From Pseudomonadota bacterium (GTDB taxonomy: Bacteria; Pseudomonadota; Alphaproteobacteria; Rhizobiales; Aestuariivirgaceae): 64,000 nucleotides of DNA. The notes beneath the pieces are model-generated. The model searched no databases. It saw nothing but the letters and a program-made list of their open reading frames with translations, and was not told the DNA's origin. A program made the position numbers and the translations under genes. How positions within the stretch are numbered: position 1 is the first letter of the stretch; every line of letters begins with the position of its first letter. Shown here piece by piece: positions 8,395 through 19,071 of the stretch. The stretch is taken from contig CAUJIO010000082.1 of assembly GCA_963205315.1 (NCBI GenBank), positions 1 through 64,000 of the forward strand. Reading direction: 5' to 3'.

Positions 8395-9222
8395 ATGAAC
8401 AAGTTGCCCCTTGAAAAGCGCGTCCAAATCCTCTCCATGCTGGTTGAGGATTCGTCCATGCGGTCAATATCTCGCGTGGTAGGCGTGTCCATCAATACTG
8501 TGACCAAGTTGCTTGTGGACGCAGGCAACGCTTGTGCGGCTTATCACGATGAACATGTGCGAGGCCTGACTTGCAAGCGCGTCCAGTGCGATGAGATCTG
8601 GTCATTCTGCTATTCCAAGCAAAAAAACGTTCCCGACCATAAGCAGGGCAGCGGGGGCGATATCTGGACGTGGACGGCCTTGGACGCCGATACCAAGCTG
8701 ATCTGCAACTGGCTGGTTGGCGGGCGTGACGCCGAATACGCCTACGCCTTCATTCAGGACTTGCAGGAACGGCTCACCAATCGCGTCCAGCTAACCACGG
8801 ACGGCCATGGGGCCTATCTCAGTGCCGCTGATCAGACGTTCGGTCTCGACGTGGATTATGCCCAGCTTGTGAAGATGTATGGCGAGGCCCCAGAAGTCGC
8901 CAAGGGCAAGTACAGCCCCGCTGAATGCACTCGCATCAAGAAAACCCGCGTGGCCGGGAAGCCCGATGAGAAGCACATTTCCACATCATCAGTGGAATGG
9001 CAAAACCTCACGATGAGCATGAGCATGAGGCGGTTTACCCGCTTGACAAATGCATTCTCCAAAAAATTCGAGAACCATTGTCACGCGCTGGCACTGTACT
9101 TTGTCAACTATAACTTTGTGCGCATTCACAAGAGCCTCAAGGTCACTCCTGCCATGGCGTCGGGCGTGTCGTCACGCCTTTGGGACGTGGCTGATATCGT
9201 GGCGCTGATCGACGCTCGTTAG
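8395..9222 (+). CDS. IS1-family transposase (single-frame type)
   Basis: The 275-residue protein begins with an HTH region ([37 protein letters not shown], residues 6-42). It continues with the DDE catalytic core: CDEIWSF (first Asp, about residue 63), TTDGHGAY (second Asp, about residue 134) and [16 protein letters not shown] (Glu, about residue 224). These match IS1-type transposases that are made from one frame without programmed frameshifting. The frame is intact. AGGGG precedes the ATG. It lies in the centre of the element rather than next to an end, which is unusual for a simple IS. Confidence 0.93.
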   Translation: MNKLPLEKRVQILSMLVEDSSMRSISRVVGVSINTVTKLLVDAGNACAAYHDEHVRGLTCKRVQCDEIWSFCYSKQKNVPDHKQGSGGDIWTWTALDADTKLICNWLVGGRDAEYAYAFIQDLQERLTNRVQLTTDGHGAYLSAADQTFGLDVDYAQLVKMYGEAPEVAKGKYSPAECTRIKKTRVAGKPDEKHISTSSVEWQNLTMSMSMRRFTRLTNAFSKKFENHCHALALYFVNYNFVRIHKSLKVTPAMASGVSSRLWDVADIVALIDAR

Positions 9223-9314
9223 GGGTAAGTTACACCGAAAGCCGATAATCGGACTCGACTCTACCCTCGCTCCGCCCCAGAGTCCGGATGCTGATTCGCG
9301 TCAGCCATGAAGAA

Positions 9315-9347
9315 AGGCCGCCCCGTGGTGGAACACGGAAGCGGCCT
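9315..9347 (+). terminator. Hairpin after the transposase
   Basis: AGGCCGC and GCGGCCT form an outer stem, CCGTG and CACGG an inner one. No T run follows, so this may be a weak or factor-dependent terminator, or a structure separating the transposase from the HTH gene. Confidence 0.4.
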
Positions 9348-9500
9348 GTATTCGTGACGATCTGCAATCCCTAGTCTAGTCAACTTGTGCAGCAGATCAC
9401 CGGTTTGTACTTGAGGTACTGCGTCCCCAGTTGCAAAGAACGCATATACTTTTTGCACGAATCTGGCAAGCACGAGTTGGCACATCAGTGGAGACAGCAC

Positions 9501-9719
9501 ATGGCTGTTTTTGAAGACGTGCCTAAACCTCGCCGTCGTTCTCCCCGTGTTACGCGGGAAATGGCAGAGCGCATCCTGTACTTGTTCTTTATCAAGCGGA
9601 TGCTTCAACACGATATCGCGGCGCTGTTCCGGATCAACCAGGGCCGCGTGTCCGAGGTTGTGAACGGACTGCGCTTCCCAGACCTGCTGGCGAAAATAAC
9701 TTCGCGGCATTCTGCGTAA
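9501..9719 (+). CDS. Small helix-turn-helix protein at right end of mobile element
   Basis: The 72-residue protein contains a clear HTH: residues about 37-55 read MLQHDIAALFRINQGRVSEVVNG, resembling sigma-region-4 or Cro-like helices. The N-terminal part is basic (PKPRRRSPRVT). The ATG at 9501 is chosen because GGAGACAG precedes it; a longer frame from a GTG at 9387 has no such site. It lies between the transposase and the right end and is followed by a strong terminator. It may regulate transposition or the cargo. Similar short proteins occur near transposases, but I do not know a characterised one. Confidence 0.7.
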   Translation: MAVFEDVPKPRRRSPRVTREMAERILYLFFIKRMLQHDIAALFRINQGRVSEVVNGLRFPDLLAKITSRHSA

Positions 9720-9729
9720 CGAGAACGGA

Positions 9730-9756
9730 CCCCGGCCAGCAATGACCGGGGTTTTT
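9730..9756 (+). terminator. Rho-independent terminator inside right end of the element
   Basis: CCCCGG and CCGGGG pair around a 10-nt loop and are followed by TTTTT. It lies 10 bp after the HTH gene stop and just inside the right inverted repeat, so cargo transcripts would not run into rplU. Confidence 0.85.
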
Positions 9757-9766
9757 CTTGCGGTCA

Positions 9767-9785
9767 TTCAAACTGAGACACTACC
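9767..9785 (-). repeat. Right terminal inverted repeat of the mobile element
   Basis: Exact reverse complement of 7175-7193 over 19 bases. Confidence 0.92.
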
Positions 9786-9793
9786 CCCAATTC
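9786..9793. repeat. Target site duplication, right copy
   Basis: CCCAATTC, identical to 7167-7174. Removing the element and one copy restores a continuous intergenic sequence of about 230 bp between the gene at 6214-7122 and rplU. Confidence 0.92.
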
Positions 9794-9971
9794 CTTGACT
9801 CTTTCGGCCGTTTCCCCTATTTCCCGCCCATCCGCGCGGAGGGTTTTCACCCAAGGCGCGTTTTGCGCTGCCTCCGGCAACCCAAATTCGTCTGATTTAT
9901 CAGACACTTAAAGTCCACCGGATCACGGGTCCCGGTGGCGCCAAAGGGCGCGGGATAAGAAGGACGAAAAA

Positions 9972-10625
9972 ATGTACGCAGTCATCAAGACGGGCGGCAA
10001 GCAGTATCGCGTTGCAGCCGACCAGAAAGTTCAGATCGAGAAGCTTGAAGGCAACCCGGGCGACCAGGTTGAATTCACCAGCGTTCTCATGGTGTCGAAC
10101 GGCTCGACCATCGACATCGGCGCGCCCTTCGTGGCCGGCGCCACCGTGGTGGGCGAAATCGCCTCGCAGGACCGCGGTCCGCACATCATCATCTTCAAGA
10201 AGCGCCGCCGCAAGCACTACCGCCGGCGCAACGGCCACCGCCAGGACCTGACCTCGGTGACCATCCGCGAAATTCTTCTCGGCGGCGCCAAGCCTTCCAA
10301 GAAGGCGGCTGCTCCCAAGAAGGCCGAAGCCGCACCGGCCCCCGCCGCACTGGCCTCGGGACTCGCCGAAGGCGTCAACGCCGATGACATTTCGCTGATC
10401 GGCGGCATCGGCCCGAAGCTGCTGAAGGGCTTGAACGACATTGGCATCACCACGCTGGCGCAGATCGCCGCGTGGAGCGACTCCGATGTCGAGCGCATCG
10501 AGACCGAGCTGAAGCAGAAGGGCCGCGTTGCCCGCGAAGAATGGATCGAGCAGGCCAAGGAACTTCTCGCCGGCAAGCCGCCGCGCGCCAAGTCCGACAA
10601 GGCCCGCGCCAAGGACCAGGAATAA
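9972..10625 (+). CDS. rplU: 50S ribosomal protein L21 with C-terminal helix-hairpin-helix extension
   Basis: Residues 1-103 are a standard L21 (MYAVIKTGGKQYRV through FKKRRRKHYRRRNGHRQDLT), which binds 23S rRNA in the large subunit. Usual L21 proteins have about 100-105 residues; this one has 217. The extra part is an Ala/Lys-rich linker followed by ISLIGGIGPKLLKGLNDIGITTLAQIAAWS, a helix-hairpin-helix of the type found in DNA-binding proteins and in L21 of many rhizobia, and ends in a basic tail. rpmA follows after 12 bp. The mobile element sits 187 bp upstream of the start and may have replaced or displaced promoter elements. Confidence 0.95.
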   Translation: MYAVIKTGGKQYRVAADQKVQIEKLEGNPGDQVEFTSVLMVSNGSTIDIGAPFVAGATVVGEIASQDRGPHIIIFKKRRRKHYRRRNGHRQDLTSVTIREILLGGAKPSKKAAAPKKAEAAPAPAALASGLAEGVNADDISLIGGIGPKLLKGLNDIGITTLAQIAAWSDSDVERIETELKQKGRVAREEWIEQAKELLAGKPPRAKSDKARAKDQE

Positions 10626-10637
10626 GGAGAACACACC

Positions 10638-10904
10638 ATGGCTCATAAAAAAGCAGGCGGTTCATCCCGCAACGGACGCGATACGGCAGGCCGCCGTCTC
10701 GGCGTCAAGGCCTTCGGTGGCGAAACCGTCATCCCCGGCAACATCATCGTCCGCCAGCGCGGCACCAAGGTCCATCCGGGCACTGGCGTCGGCCTCGGCC
10801 GCGACCACACGATTTTCGCCGTGGTTGCCGGCACCGTGACGTTCCGCAAGACCAAGGGTGACCGCCAGACCGTGTCTGTGGTCCCGCCACTGGCCGCGGA
10901 GTAA
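10638..10904 (+). CDS. rpmA: 50S ribosomal protein L27
   Basis: The 88-residue protein begins [24 protein letters not shown], the highly conserved L27 N-terminus that reaches the peptidyl-transferase centre. Length and sequence are standard. AAGGAG lies just before the start. It forms the usual two-gene operon with rplU and is closed by a strong terminator. Confidence 0.97.
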   Translation: MAHKKAGGSSRNGRDTAGRRLGVKAFGGETVIPGNIIVRQRGTKVHPGTGVGLGRDHTIFAVVAGTVTFRKTKGDRQTVSVVPPLAAE

Positions 10905-10964
10905 CCGGCGGGCTCCTGTGATATCGCCGCCGGGTCCACCGGTCCGGCTGTATAAGAATTAAAG

Positions 10965-10994
10965 CGGAGAGGTGGATCGCCACCTCTCCGTTTT
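10965..10994 (+). terminator. Rho-independent terminator after rplU-rpmA
   Basis: An 11-bp perfect stem (CGGAGAGGTGG with its complement) around a 4-nt loop is followed by TTTT. It ends 32 bp before the start of the next gene. Confidence 0.93.
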
Positions 10995-11026
10995 GCGTTT
11001 TGGAATTCGTTCCTCTTGGACACACA

Positions 11027-11551
11027 ATGACAACCATCGCCACGCCGAGACTGTTTCTCTGCCCGCACGAACCGTGGGATGCGGACGCACTTGTCCGTGG
11101 ACTGAACAATTTCAACGTGGCGCAATGGACGGCGCGCGTGCCGCATCCCTATGGCATGGCCGATGCGCAGGCATTCCTTTTGATGTGCCGCGACAAGACG
11201 CCGAACGTGCTGCGCCTGGCCATCACCCGGACGAGCCAGCTGATCGGCGGTATCGGCATCGAGGGTGGAGAGATCGGCTATTGGCTGGCCGAGGAGCAAT
11301 GGGGCAAGGGCTATGGCAGCGAAGCCGCTGCAGCCGTGACCGACTATGCCTTCGAGGCGATGGAACTTCCGTCGCTGCAGGCGCGTTATCGCATTGGAAA
11401 CGCCGCATCGCGCCGCATCTTGCTCGGACTGGGCTTTGCCGAGCTTGGTGAGATCAAGAGTCATTCGAAAGCCACGGGCGGCGAAACCGTGGTGATGCGG
11501 CTTGAACTCAGCCGCGCGGCCTGGGAACAGGCAAGAGAGCGGAGGCGTTGA
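11027..11551 (+). CDS. GNAT family N-acetyltransferase (RimJ/RimL-like)
   Basis: The 174-residue protein has the order of GNAT motifs: TPRLFLCPHEPWDADALV at the N-terminus, an acceptor strand region, GYWLAEEQWGKGYGSEAA (the acetyl-CoA binding Q/RxxGxG/A motif, about residues 87-104), and NAASRRILLGLGFAELG near the C-terminus. This layout is closest to RimJ/RimL-type enzymes that acetylate protein N-termini or small amines. The true substrate is unknown. The ATG at 11027 matches the usual start of the family. It stands in the same direction as rpmA but behind a terminator. Confidence 0.85.
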   Translation: MTTIATPRLFLCPHEPWDADALVRGLNNFNVAQWTARVPHPYGMADAQAFLLMCRDKTPNVLRLAITRTSQLIGGIGIEGGEIGYWLAEEQWGKGYGSEAAAAVTDYAFEAMELPSLQARYRIGNAASRRILLGLGFAELGEIKSHSKATGGETVVMRLELSRAAWEQARERRR

Positions 11552-11571
11552 TGCTCCGCTCCCGCCGGAGG

Positions 11572-12195
11572 CTAGAAAATTTTGGCGACGTAGCCGCGGA
11601 CTTCGGTTTTGCGGCCGAGACCGCCATTGTGCTTCGAGGCCGCAAGCCTGAGATTGCCGCGCGACGACTTCATCGCCAGCGCCAGATGCTTGAGACCGTA
11701 GCGCACGTTGACACTCGGGTCGAGCAGGGCGGAACAATTGCCGCTGAAGCCGATGCCCTTGGCGGTTGCGCACTTGAGCTGGAACACCCCGTACTCGCCG
11801 GCAGCTCCGCGCAGCGACGGGTTGTAGTTAGATTCGACCTTGGCGATGCGCAGGGCAAACCAGGTCGGCACCCCTTGCGCGGGGGCCATGGCGGAGATGA
11901 GAGACACGACGCGGCCGGCTGCGGCCGGCTCATGCCGCGAGGCGGAGGCCACATGACGGCGCGACGACTTCACGGCCCTGGCCTTGCCGGAACGATGGTG
12001 CCTGGTGGCCTTGCTGCCCCGGGAACTCTTGGTCGTATAGGCGGTCTTGTGCCGGGCGGCCGTCGCCTTGCCAGACTTCTGGGAGGTAGTATTGGTGCAG
12101 GTACCAGAGTCACGGCAACCAGCTTCAGCCGGTATAGCCGATGCCAGGCACAGTATTGCACCGGCAACGAGTCCCGCAGACAGACTGTTCTTCAT
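11572..12195 (-). CDS. Secreted lytic transglycosylase (SLT domain)
   Basis: The 207-residue protein has a signal peptide (MKNSLSAGLVAGAILCLASAIPAEA), then a basic Ser/Lys/Arg-rich linker of about 75 residues. A C-terminal SLT domain follows: VPTWFALRIAKVESNYNPSLRGAAGEYGVFQLK. The ES of KVESNYNP supplies the catalytic Glu typical of family 1 lytic transglycosylases, which cut peptidoglycan in the periplasm. The domain is about 110 residues, shorter than in Slt70-type enzymes. The start at 12195 is supported by AGGAAAGG. The gene diverges from obgE and shares the intergenic palindrome at 12331. The basic linker may bind the cell wall or nucleic acid. Confidence 0.85.
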   Translation of the reverse strand: MKNSLSAGLVAGAILCLASAIPAEAGCRDSGTCTNTTSQKSGKATAARHKTAYTTKSSRGSKATRHHRSGKARAVKSSRRHVASASRHEPAAAGRVVSLISAMAPAQGVPTWFALRIAKVESNYNPSLRGAAGEYGVFQLKCATAKGIGFSGNCSALLDPSVNVRYGLKHLALAMKSSRGNLRLAASKHNGGLGRKTEVRGYVAKIF

Positions 12196-12296
12196 GTCTT
12201 TCCTTTCCTGAACGACATAGACAAGCGCGATGAACTCCGAAATACCGGAACTCATCTCCACGCGATCGCCGATGTTCGGGTGAAGGGCTCCCGTAA

Positions 12297-14583
<2,287 letters not shown>

Positions 14584-14587
<4 letters not shown>

Positions 14588-15855
14588 ACGTCAACATTTC
14601 CAATCGCGAACTTATGCAGACGATCGGTGCGGCGGCACGCACCGCCGCACGCCATCTTGCATTGGCAACCAGCGATCAGAAGAACCAGGCGCTGAACGCC
14701 ATGGCGGCGAAGATTCGCCGGTCTGCCGCCGATATTCTCTCCGAGAATGCCCGCGATCTCGAAAATGCCAGGGCCCGCGACCTGAAGCCAAGCTTCATCG
14801 ACCGGTTGACGCTGAACGAAGCACGGATCGAAGCCATGGCCGCCGGGCTGGAGGAGATTGCCGCCCTGCCCGATCCCGTCGGCCAGACAATCGCCGAGTG
14901 GGCGAGGCCCAACGGCCTTCGGTTCGCGCGCGTGCGCGTGCCGATCGGCGTCATCGGCATCATCTATGAATCGCGTCCCAACGTGACGGCCGATGCGGGT
15001 GGCCTGTGCCTCAAGTCCGGCAATGCCGCGATCCTGCGCGGCGGCTCCGACAGCTTCCATTCGTCATCCGCCATCATTGCCTGTCTGCAGCGCGGGCTGG
15101 ATGCCGCGGGACTTCCCCGCACGGCCATTCAGATGGTGCCGAATGCCGACCGCGACTGTGTCGGCCTGATGCTCGAGGGGCTTGATGGCGCAATCGACCT
15201 GATTGTGCCGCGTGGCGGAAAGAGCCTCGTGGCGCGGGTGCAGGCCGATGCGCGGGTCCCGGTGTTCAGCCATCTCGAAGGCATCTGCCATGTCTACGTC
15301 GACAAGGCGGCGGACACGGAGATGGCTTGCAAGATCGTGCTCAATGCCAAGATGCGCCGCACCGGCGTCTGTGGTTCCGCCGAGACGATTCTCATCGACA
15401 GGGCCGGAGCAGCTTCGCACCTGAAACCAGTGATCCGTACACTGATCGATGCCGGTTGCGAAGTGCGCGGCGATGCCGAGACGCAGGCCGCGGACCCGCG
15501 CGTCAAAGCCGCCACCGAAGCCGATTGGCCCACCGAATATCTCGATGCCATCGTGGCGATGCGCGTTGTCGATGGCGTCGACGAGGCGATGGCGCATATC
15601 GCGCGCTATGGCTCTCAACACACCGACGCGATCGTCACTGCGGATCAGTCCACCGCTGACCGTTTCCTGAAGGAAGTCGACAGCGCCATCGTGCTGCACA
15701 ATGCCTCGACGCAATTTGCCGATGGCGGCGAGTTCGGCTTTGGCGCCGAGATTGGCATTGCCACCGGCAAGATGCATGCAAGAGGCCCGGTTGGCGTCGA
15801 ACAGCTCACCACCTTCAAGTACCAGGTGCGGGGCAATGGGCAGACCCGCCCATGA
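14584..15855 (+). CDS. proA: Glutamate-5-semialdehyde dehydrogenase (gamma-glutamyl phosphate reductase)
   Basis: The 423-residue protein follows the aldehyde dehydrogenase fold: [27 protein letters not shown] is the cofactor-binding region, and [14 protein letters not shown] holds the catalytic Cys (about residue 264). It reduces gamma-glutamyl phosphate to glutamate-5-semialdehyde with NADPH, the second step of proline synthesis. Both ends overlap neighbours by ATGA (proB before, nadD after), showing tight operon structure. Confidence 0.97.
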
Positions 15856-16460
15856 TCCATCCGCCGCCCTTCGGTGACGGCCAGCGTATCGGCCTGTTCG
15901 GCGGCTCGTTCAACCCGGCGCATTACGGCCACTACATGGTGGCGCTCTATGCATTGAAGAAATTGCGGCTCGACTGGGTGTGGTGGATGGTGTCGCCGCA
16001 GAATCCGCTGAAGGACACGCGCGAGACCGGCGAATATTCCACCCGCCTTGCCGAGACCCGCAGGATCGCGCGGCATCCGCGCTTCATCGTCACCGATATC
16101 GAAAAACAACTGGGTGCGCGCACCACAGCCGAGACGCTCAACGGCCTGAAACCGGTTCTCGAGCGCGGACATTTTGTGTGGATCATGGGTGCCGACAGCT
16201 TTGCCGATCTGCACCGCTGGCACAATTGGCTGGACATACCGGCGGCCTTGCCGCTGGCCGTGCTGGCACGCCCCGGCTATTCGCTGCGGGCCCTGGGCGG
16301 ACCGGCGGCGACACGTTTCGACAATGAGCAGGTGCCGACGAGCCTGAGCTTCCAGCTGGCCGGCATGCAGCCGCCTGCGTGGTGCTTCATCCCCATGCCA
16401 CTCAGGCCCGAAAGCTCGACGGCCATCCGCAAGCGCCGGCTCAAGCCGTCAACCGCCTGA
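15852..16460 (+). CDS. nadD: Nicotinate-nucleotide adenylyltransferase
   Basis: The 202-residue protein has the nucleotidyltransferase signature [20 protein letters not shown], in which HYGH is the HxGH motif. [15 protein letters not shown] follows in the middle and [11 protein letters not shown], equivalent to ISSTxxR, lies at the end. It makes nicotinic acid adenine dinucleotide for NAD synthesis. In many relatives rsfS and rlmH follow directly; here they appear only at 21490 and 22297. The last 20 bases overlap the convergent acetyltransferase gene. Confidence 0.95.
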   Translation: MIHPPPFGDGQRIGLFGGSFNPAHYGHYMVALYALKKLRLDWVWWMVSPQNPLKDTRETGEYSTRLAETRRIARHPRFIVTDIEKQLGARTTAETLNGLKPVLERGHFVWIMGADSFADLHRWHNWLDIPAALPLAVLARPGYSLRALGGPAATRFDNEQVPTSLSFQLAGMQPPAWCFIPMPLRPESSTAIRKRRLKPSTA

Positions 16461-16929
16461 ACATCACCAGCGCATCCACATAGCCGAGCGCCGGGTGGAG
16501 GAAGGCCTGTGGCAATGTTCCAACCACCTCGAATCCAAAGCTCTTCCACAGAGCGACCGCTCGCGTATTGCTGGCCACCACAAAGTTGAACTGCATGGCA
16601 CGGAAGCCCTGAGCACGGGCAAGCTCCAGCGCATGTGCGCACATGGTACGGGCGATGCCGCGGCCTGTCGCTTGCGTTGCAGTGACGAAACCGCAATTGG
16701 CGACATGCGACCCGCCGCCCTTCTGGTTGGCCTGGAGATAGTAGGCACCGCAGATGATGCCCTGGTCCTCGGCGACAAAAACCTGATGGCCGGGCATGCA
16801 CCAGAAGGCCAGCGCCTCATCCCGATTCCAGTCTGACGGCAATGCGTAGGTGTCGCCAGCCCGCAGCACGGGCTCGAGAATGCACCAGACCTCACCGGCA
16901 TCGGTCGCGCGATAGGGACGTATTTCCAT
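16441..16929 (-). CDS. GNAT family N-acetyltransferase
   Basis: The 162-residue protein matches the GNAT layout: MEIRPYRATDAGEVWCIL at the N-terminus, VAEDQGIICGAYYLQAN as the central strands, ATQATGRGIARTMCAHALELA as the acetyl-CoA binding loop and helix, and NTRAVALWKSFGFEVVGTLP as motif B. Substrate unknown; the family includes enzymes that acetylate small amines and antibiotics. It converges on and overlaps nadD by 20 bp. It marks the left edge of the block that splits nadD from rsfS. Confidence 0.87.
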   Translation of the reverse strand: MEIRPYRATDAGEVWCILEPVLRAGDTYALPSDWNRDEALAFWCMPGHQVFVAEDQGIICGAYYLQANQKGGGSHVANCGFVTATQATGRGIARTMCAHALELARAQGFRAMQFNFVVASNTRAVALWKSFGFEVVGTLPQAFLHPALGYVDALVMFRRLTA

Positions 16930-17005
16930 TGGCTGCTTATAGCCGTCCTTGCATCAGGGAAAAATGGCCGGGACGAGTCCCGGCCACCAAGGCAGGGGAG
17001 AACCG

Positions 17006-18151
17006 TCAGTATACGGTGGCAACCGGCAGGCCGAGCGCCATGGCACCGGCATATTCGGCTTGCGGACCCGCCTGCAGCACGTGATAGCGGGCACCCTGGA
17101 TATCGCGGAAGCGACGTTCGAGGCCCTGGGCACGATAGAACCCGGCGCCGCCCGCCGCTTCCATCGCATACTCGACCGCGCGGATGGCATGGTCCGTCAG
17201 CAACCGCTTGCCGGTCATCACGTCATCCACCGATTGAGCCGACATGGCGCCACCCGTCGAGTCCACCATGAAGCGCTGCGCCAGTTGCGCGCCCTTGAGT
17301 TCGGTCTGCATGCGGCCGACAAGTTCGGTCACATGGATATTGCTCTTGCGCTTGCGGGCCAGATCGAGCGCGATCGCGCAGGCGCTTTCGGCAACGCCGA
17401 GATAGGCGGAATAGACCAGCGGGAAGGCGATCGAGGCGATGATCTGAAACAGCGGATGCCATTCGCCCGCCTTGCGCTTCAACGCTACGGCGGCGTCGGG
17501 CACGACATGGCCATCGATGATGACATCATGCGAACCGGTGCCGCGCATGCCGAGCGTCTTCCACACCGGATCGATGCGCACATGCGGCGATGACATGGGG
17601 ATGCCGAAATGCAGCACCATCGGTTCGGCGCCGTCTTCCGCCAGCACGGCTCCGGTCATCAGCAGATCACCGGCCGGTGCGCCCGAGGTGAAAATCTTGC
17701 GCCCCGAAATGCGATAGCCGCCCTCGACCTTCTCGGCGCGGCCCGAGCCGGCGATCCAGTCCGAGCCGCCGCTCGACAGCAGGATGATGCGTTCAGCGGC
17801 GATGCGCTTCAGCAGCGGCTCGACCGCCGCGACTTTCTGGGTGGACCAGCGCCAGGCCGGGATCGCCACCTGGTGCGTATGCATGGAGAAGGCCAGCGCG
17901 GTGGAACTGCAATGATGCCCCAGCACCCGCAGCATGTCGGCCAGCGTGGCGATGGATGCACCGCCGCCGCCAAGCTCGAGCGGCACGCCGGCCTCGACCA
18001 GACCTGAATTTTTCAGGGCCGCGTAATTCTCGGCGACGAAGCAATCCGTCTCGTCGGCCTCAGCGGCATTGGCCGCAAAACGCTGGCCCAGTGTTTCGGC
18101 CAGTGCAATGAAATCGGGTTCAGGGGTTGGTTTGAGGGCTTGTACGTTCAT
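17006..18151 (-). CDS. Acyl-CoA dehydrogenase family flavoprotein
   Basis: The 381-residue protein follows the acyl-CoA dehydrogenase fold: an N-terminal helical part (GLVEAGVPLELGGGGASIATLADMLRVLGHHCSS is split over residues 51-83), a central beta domain (ISGRKIFTSGAPAGDLLMTGAVL), and a C-terminal helical domain. The usual catalytic Glu region is not clear; HCSSTALAFSMHTHQVAIPAWRW and the late RFRDIQGARYHVLQ resemble the group of flavin-dependent monooxygenases and desulfurisation-type enzymes. It may therefore act on a xenobiotic or sulphur compound rather than a fatty acid. AGGAG supports the start. It diverges from an HxlR regulator, its likely controller. Confidence 0.82.
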   Translation of the reverse strand: MNVQALKPTPEPDFIALAETLGQRFAANAAEADETDCFVAENYAALKNSGLVEAGVPLELGGGGASIATLADMLRVLGHHCSSTALAFSMHTHQVAIPAWRWSTQKVAAVEPLLKRIAAERIILLSSGGSDWIAGSGRAEKVEGGYRISGRKIFTSGAPAGDLLMTGAVLAEDGAEPMVLHFGIPMSSPHVRIDPVWKTLGMRGTGSHDVIIDGHVVPDAAVALKRKAGEWHPLFQIIASIAFPLVYSAYLGVAESACAIALDLARKRKSNIHVTELVGRMQTELKGAQLAQRFMVDSTGGAMSAQSVDDVMTGKRLLTDHAIRAVEYAMEAAGGAGFYRAQGLERRFRDIQGARYHVLQAGPQAEYAGAMALGLPVATVY

Positions 18152-18348
18152 GGGCTTCGCTCCTGTGAAGATGCAGCCAGTATTGAGGCCGGCGCCTCAC
18201 GCTTCCAGTGCAGGAACTGTACTGCAGGCGCGGCCAAATGGCGGTGATGGCTGTCACAGCACTCTTGCTAGTGGTACAGAAACTGGACTGACGTCCGGCC
18301 GCCGCTTCGTGCTATGGTTCTGACCTCCGGGGGAAACGGAGAGACAGC

Positions 18349-19065
18349 ATGGACCAATCTGGTTATGGCCAGTTCTGCCCCGTCGCCATGGCGGCGGAAA
18401 TCGTTTGTACGCGGTGGACGGCGCTGCTGCTGCGCGAGCTGCTCTGCGGTAATTGCCGCTTCAACGACCTGCGCAAAGGCCTGCCGCGCATGTCGCCCAC
18501 ACTTCTGTCAAAGCGGCTCAAGGAACTGGAAGAAGCCGGCATCGTGGCGCAGGTGACCGGCAAGAAGAGCGGCGTCAGCGAATATCACCTCACCCCGGCA
18601 GGCGAAGATCTGCGGCCGATCATCATGTCGCTTGGCACCTGGGGCCAGCGCTGGATCGATTCCAACATCAGCCTGCGCAATCTCGATCCGACGTTGCTCA
18701 TGTGGGACATGCGGCGCTGGATCGATCCCAAGCCCTTGCCCAAACGCCGCGTCACCATCCGCTTCAACTATCCGGAACTGGCCGCCAACCATCGCGACTG
18801 GTGGCTTGTCGTCAATCCCGAGGATGGCGCCGATATCTGCCAGGTCGATCCGGGGCACGAGGTCGATCTTTTCATCACCAGTACCCTGCGCGCCATGACG
18901 GCGGTGTGGATGGGCGTAACCACCGTCGCGGCAGAAATCGACAAGGGCACGATGTCCCTCGAAGGGGACCGCAGCATTTCGCGTAGCGTGCAGCTGTGGC
19001 TGGGCCTCAGCCCCTTCGCCAAGGAGAAGTCGCGGCGGCCGGAGCAGGCAGGTGCGGCGGCGTGA
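18349..19065 (+). CDS. HxlR-type transcriptional regulator with C-terminal SCP2-like domain
   Basis: The 238-residue protein has a HxlR winged helix at residues 9-100: CPVAMAAEIVCTRWTALLLREL, FNDLRKGLPRMSPTLLSKRLKELEEAGIV, and YHLTPAGEDL. The first Cys of HxlR proteins, often a redox or electrophile sensor, is at residue 10. The remaining about 130 residues, with RVTIRFNYPEL and DLFITSTLRAMTAVWMG, look like a sterol-carrier-type fold that could bind a lipid-like ligand. It diverges from the acyl-CoA dehydrogenase-like gene with 197 bp between them. GGAGAG precedes the ATG. Confidence 0.87.
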   Translation: MDQSGYGQFCPVAMAAEIVCTRWTALLLRELLCGNCRFNDLRKGLPRMSPTLLSKRLKELEEAGIVAQVTGKKSGVSEYHLTPAGEDLRPIIMSLGTWGQRWIDSNISLRNLDPTLLMWDMRRWIDPKPLPKRRVTIRFNYPELAANHRDWWLVVNPEDGADICQVDPGHEVDLFITSTLRAMTAVWMGVTTVAAEIDKGTMSLEGDRSISRSVQLWLGLSPFAKEKSRRPEQAGAAA

Positions 19066-19071
19066 CGGGCA

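Larger units (their letters stand above)
7175..9785 (+). mobile_element. 2,611-bp IS1-family element with passenger genes, intact ends
   Basis: The element is bounded by 19-bp perfect inverted repeats (GGTAGTGTCTCAGTTTGAA at 7175-7193 and its complement at 9767-9785) and by an 8-bp direct repeat. All five genes lie on the plus strand: a 73-residue basic protein, a Panacea/DUF4065 protein, a 130-residue membrane protein, an IS1-type transposase and a 72-residue HTH protein. The stretch at 7600-8400 is visibly richer in A+T than the flanks, which points to recent transfer. The exact duplication and intact frames suggest a young and possibly still active insertion. ISfinder calls elements with passenger genes tIS; no close relative can be named without a search. 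Confidence 0.9.

Noticed and set aside
15852-16460. nadD as a truncated gene because its end overlaps the acetyltransferase gene
   Set aside because: All catalytic motifs including the SSTxxR-type end are present, and the length is close to that of related NadD proteins.
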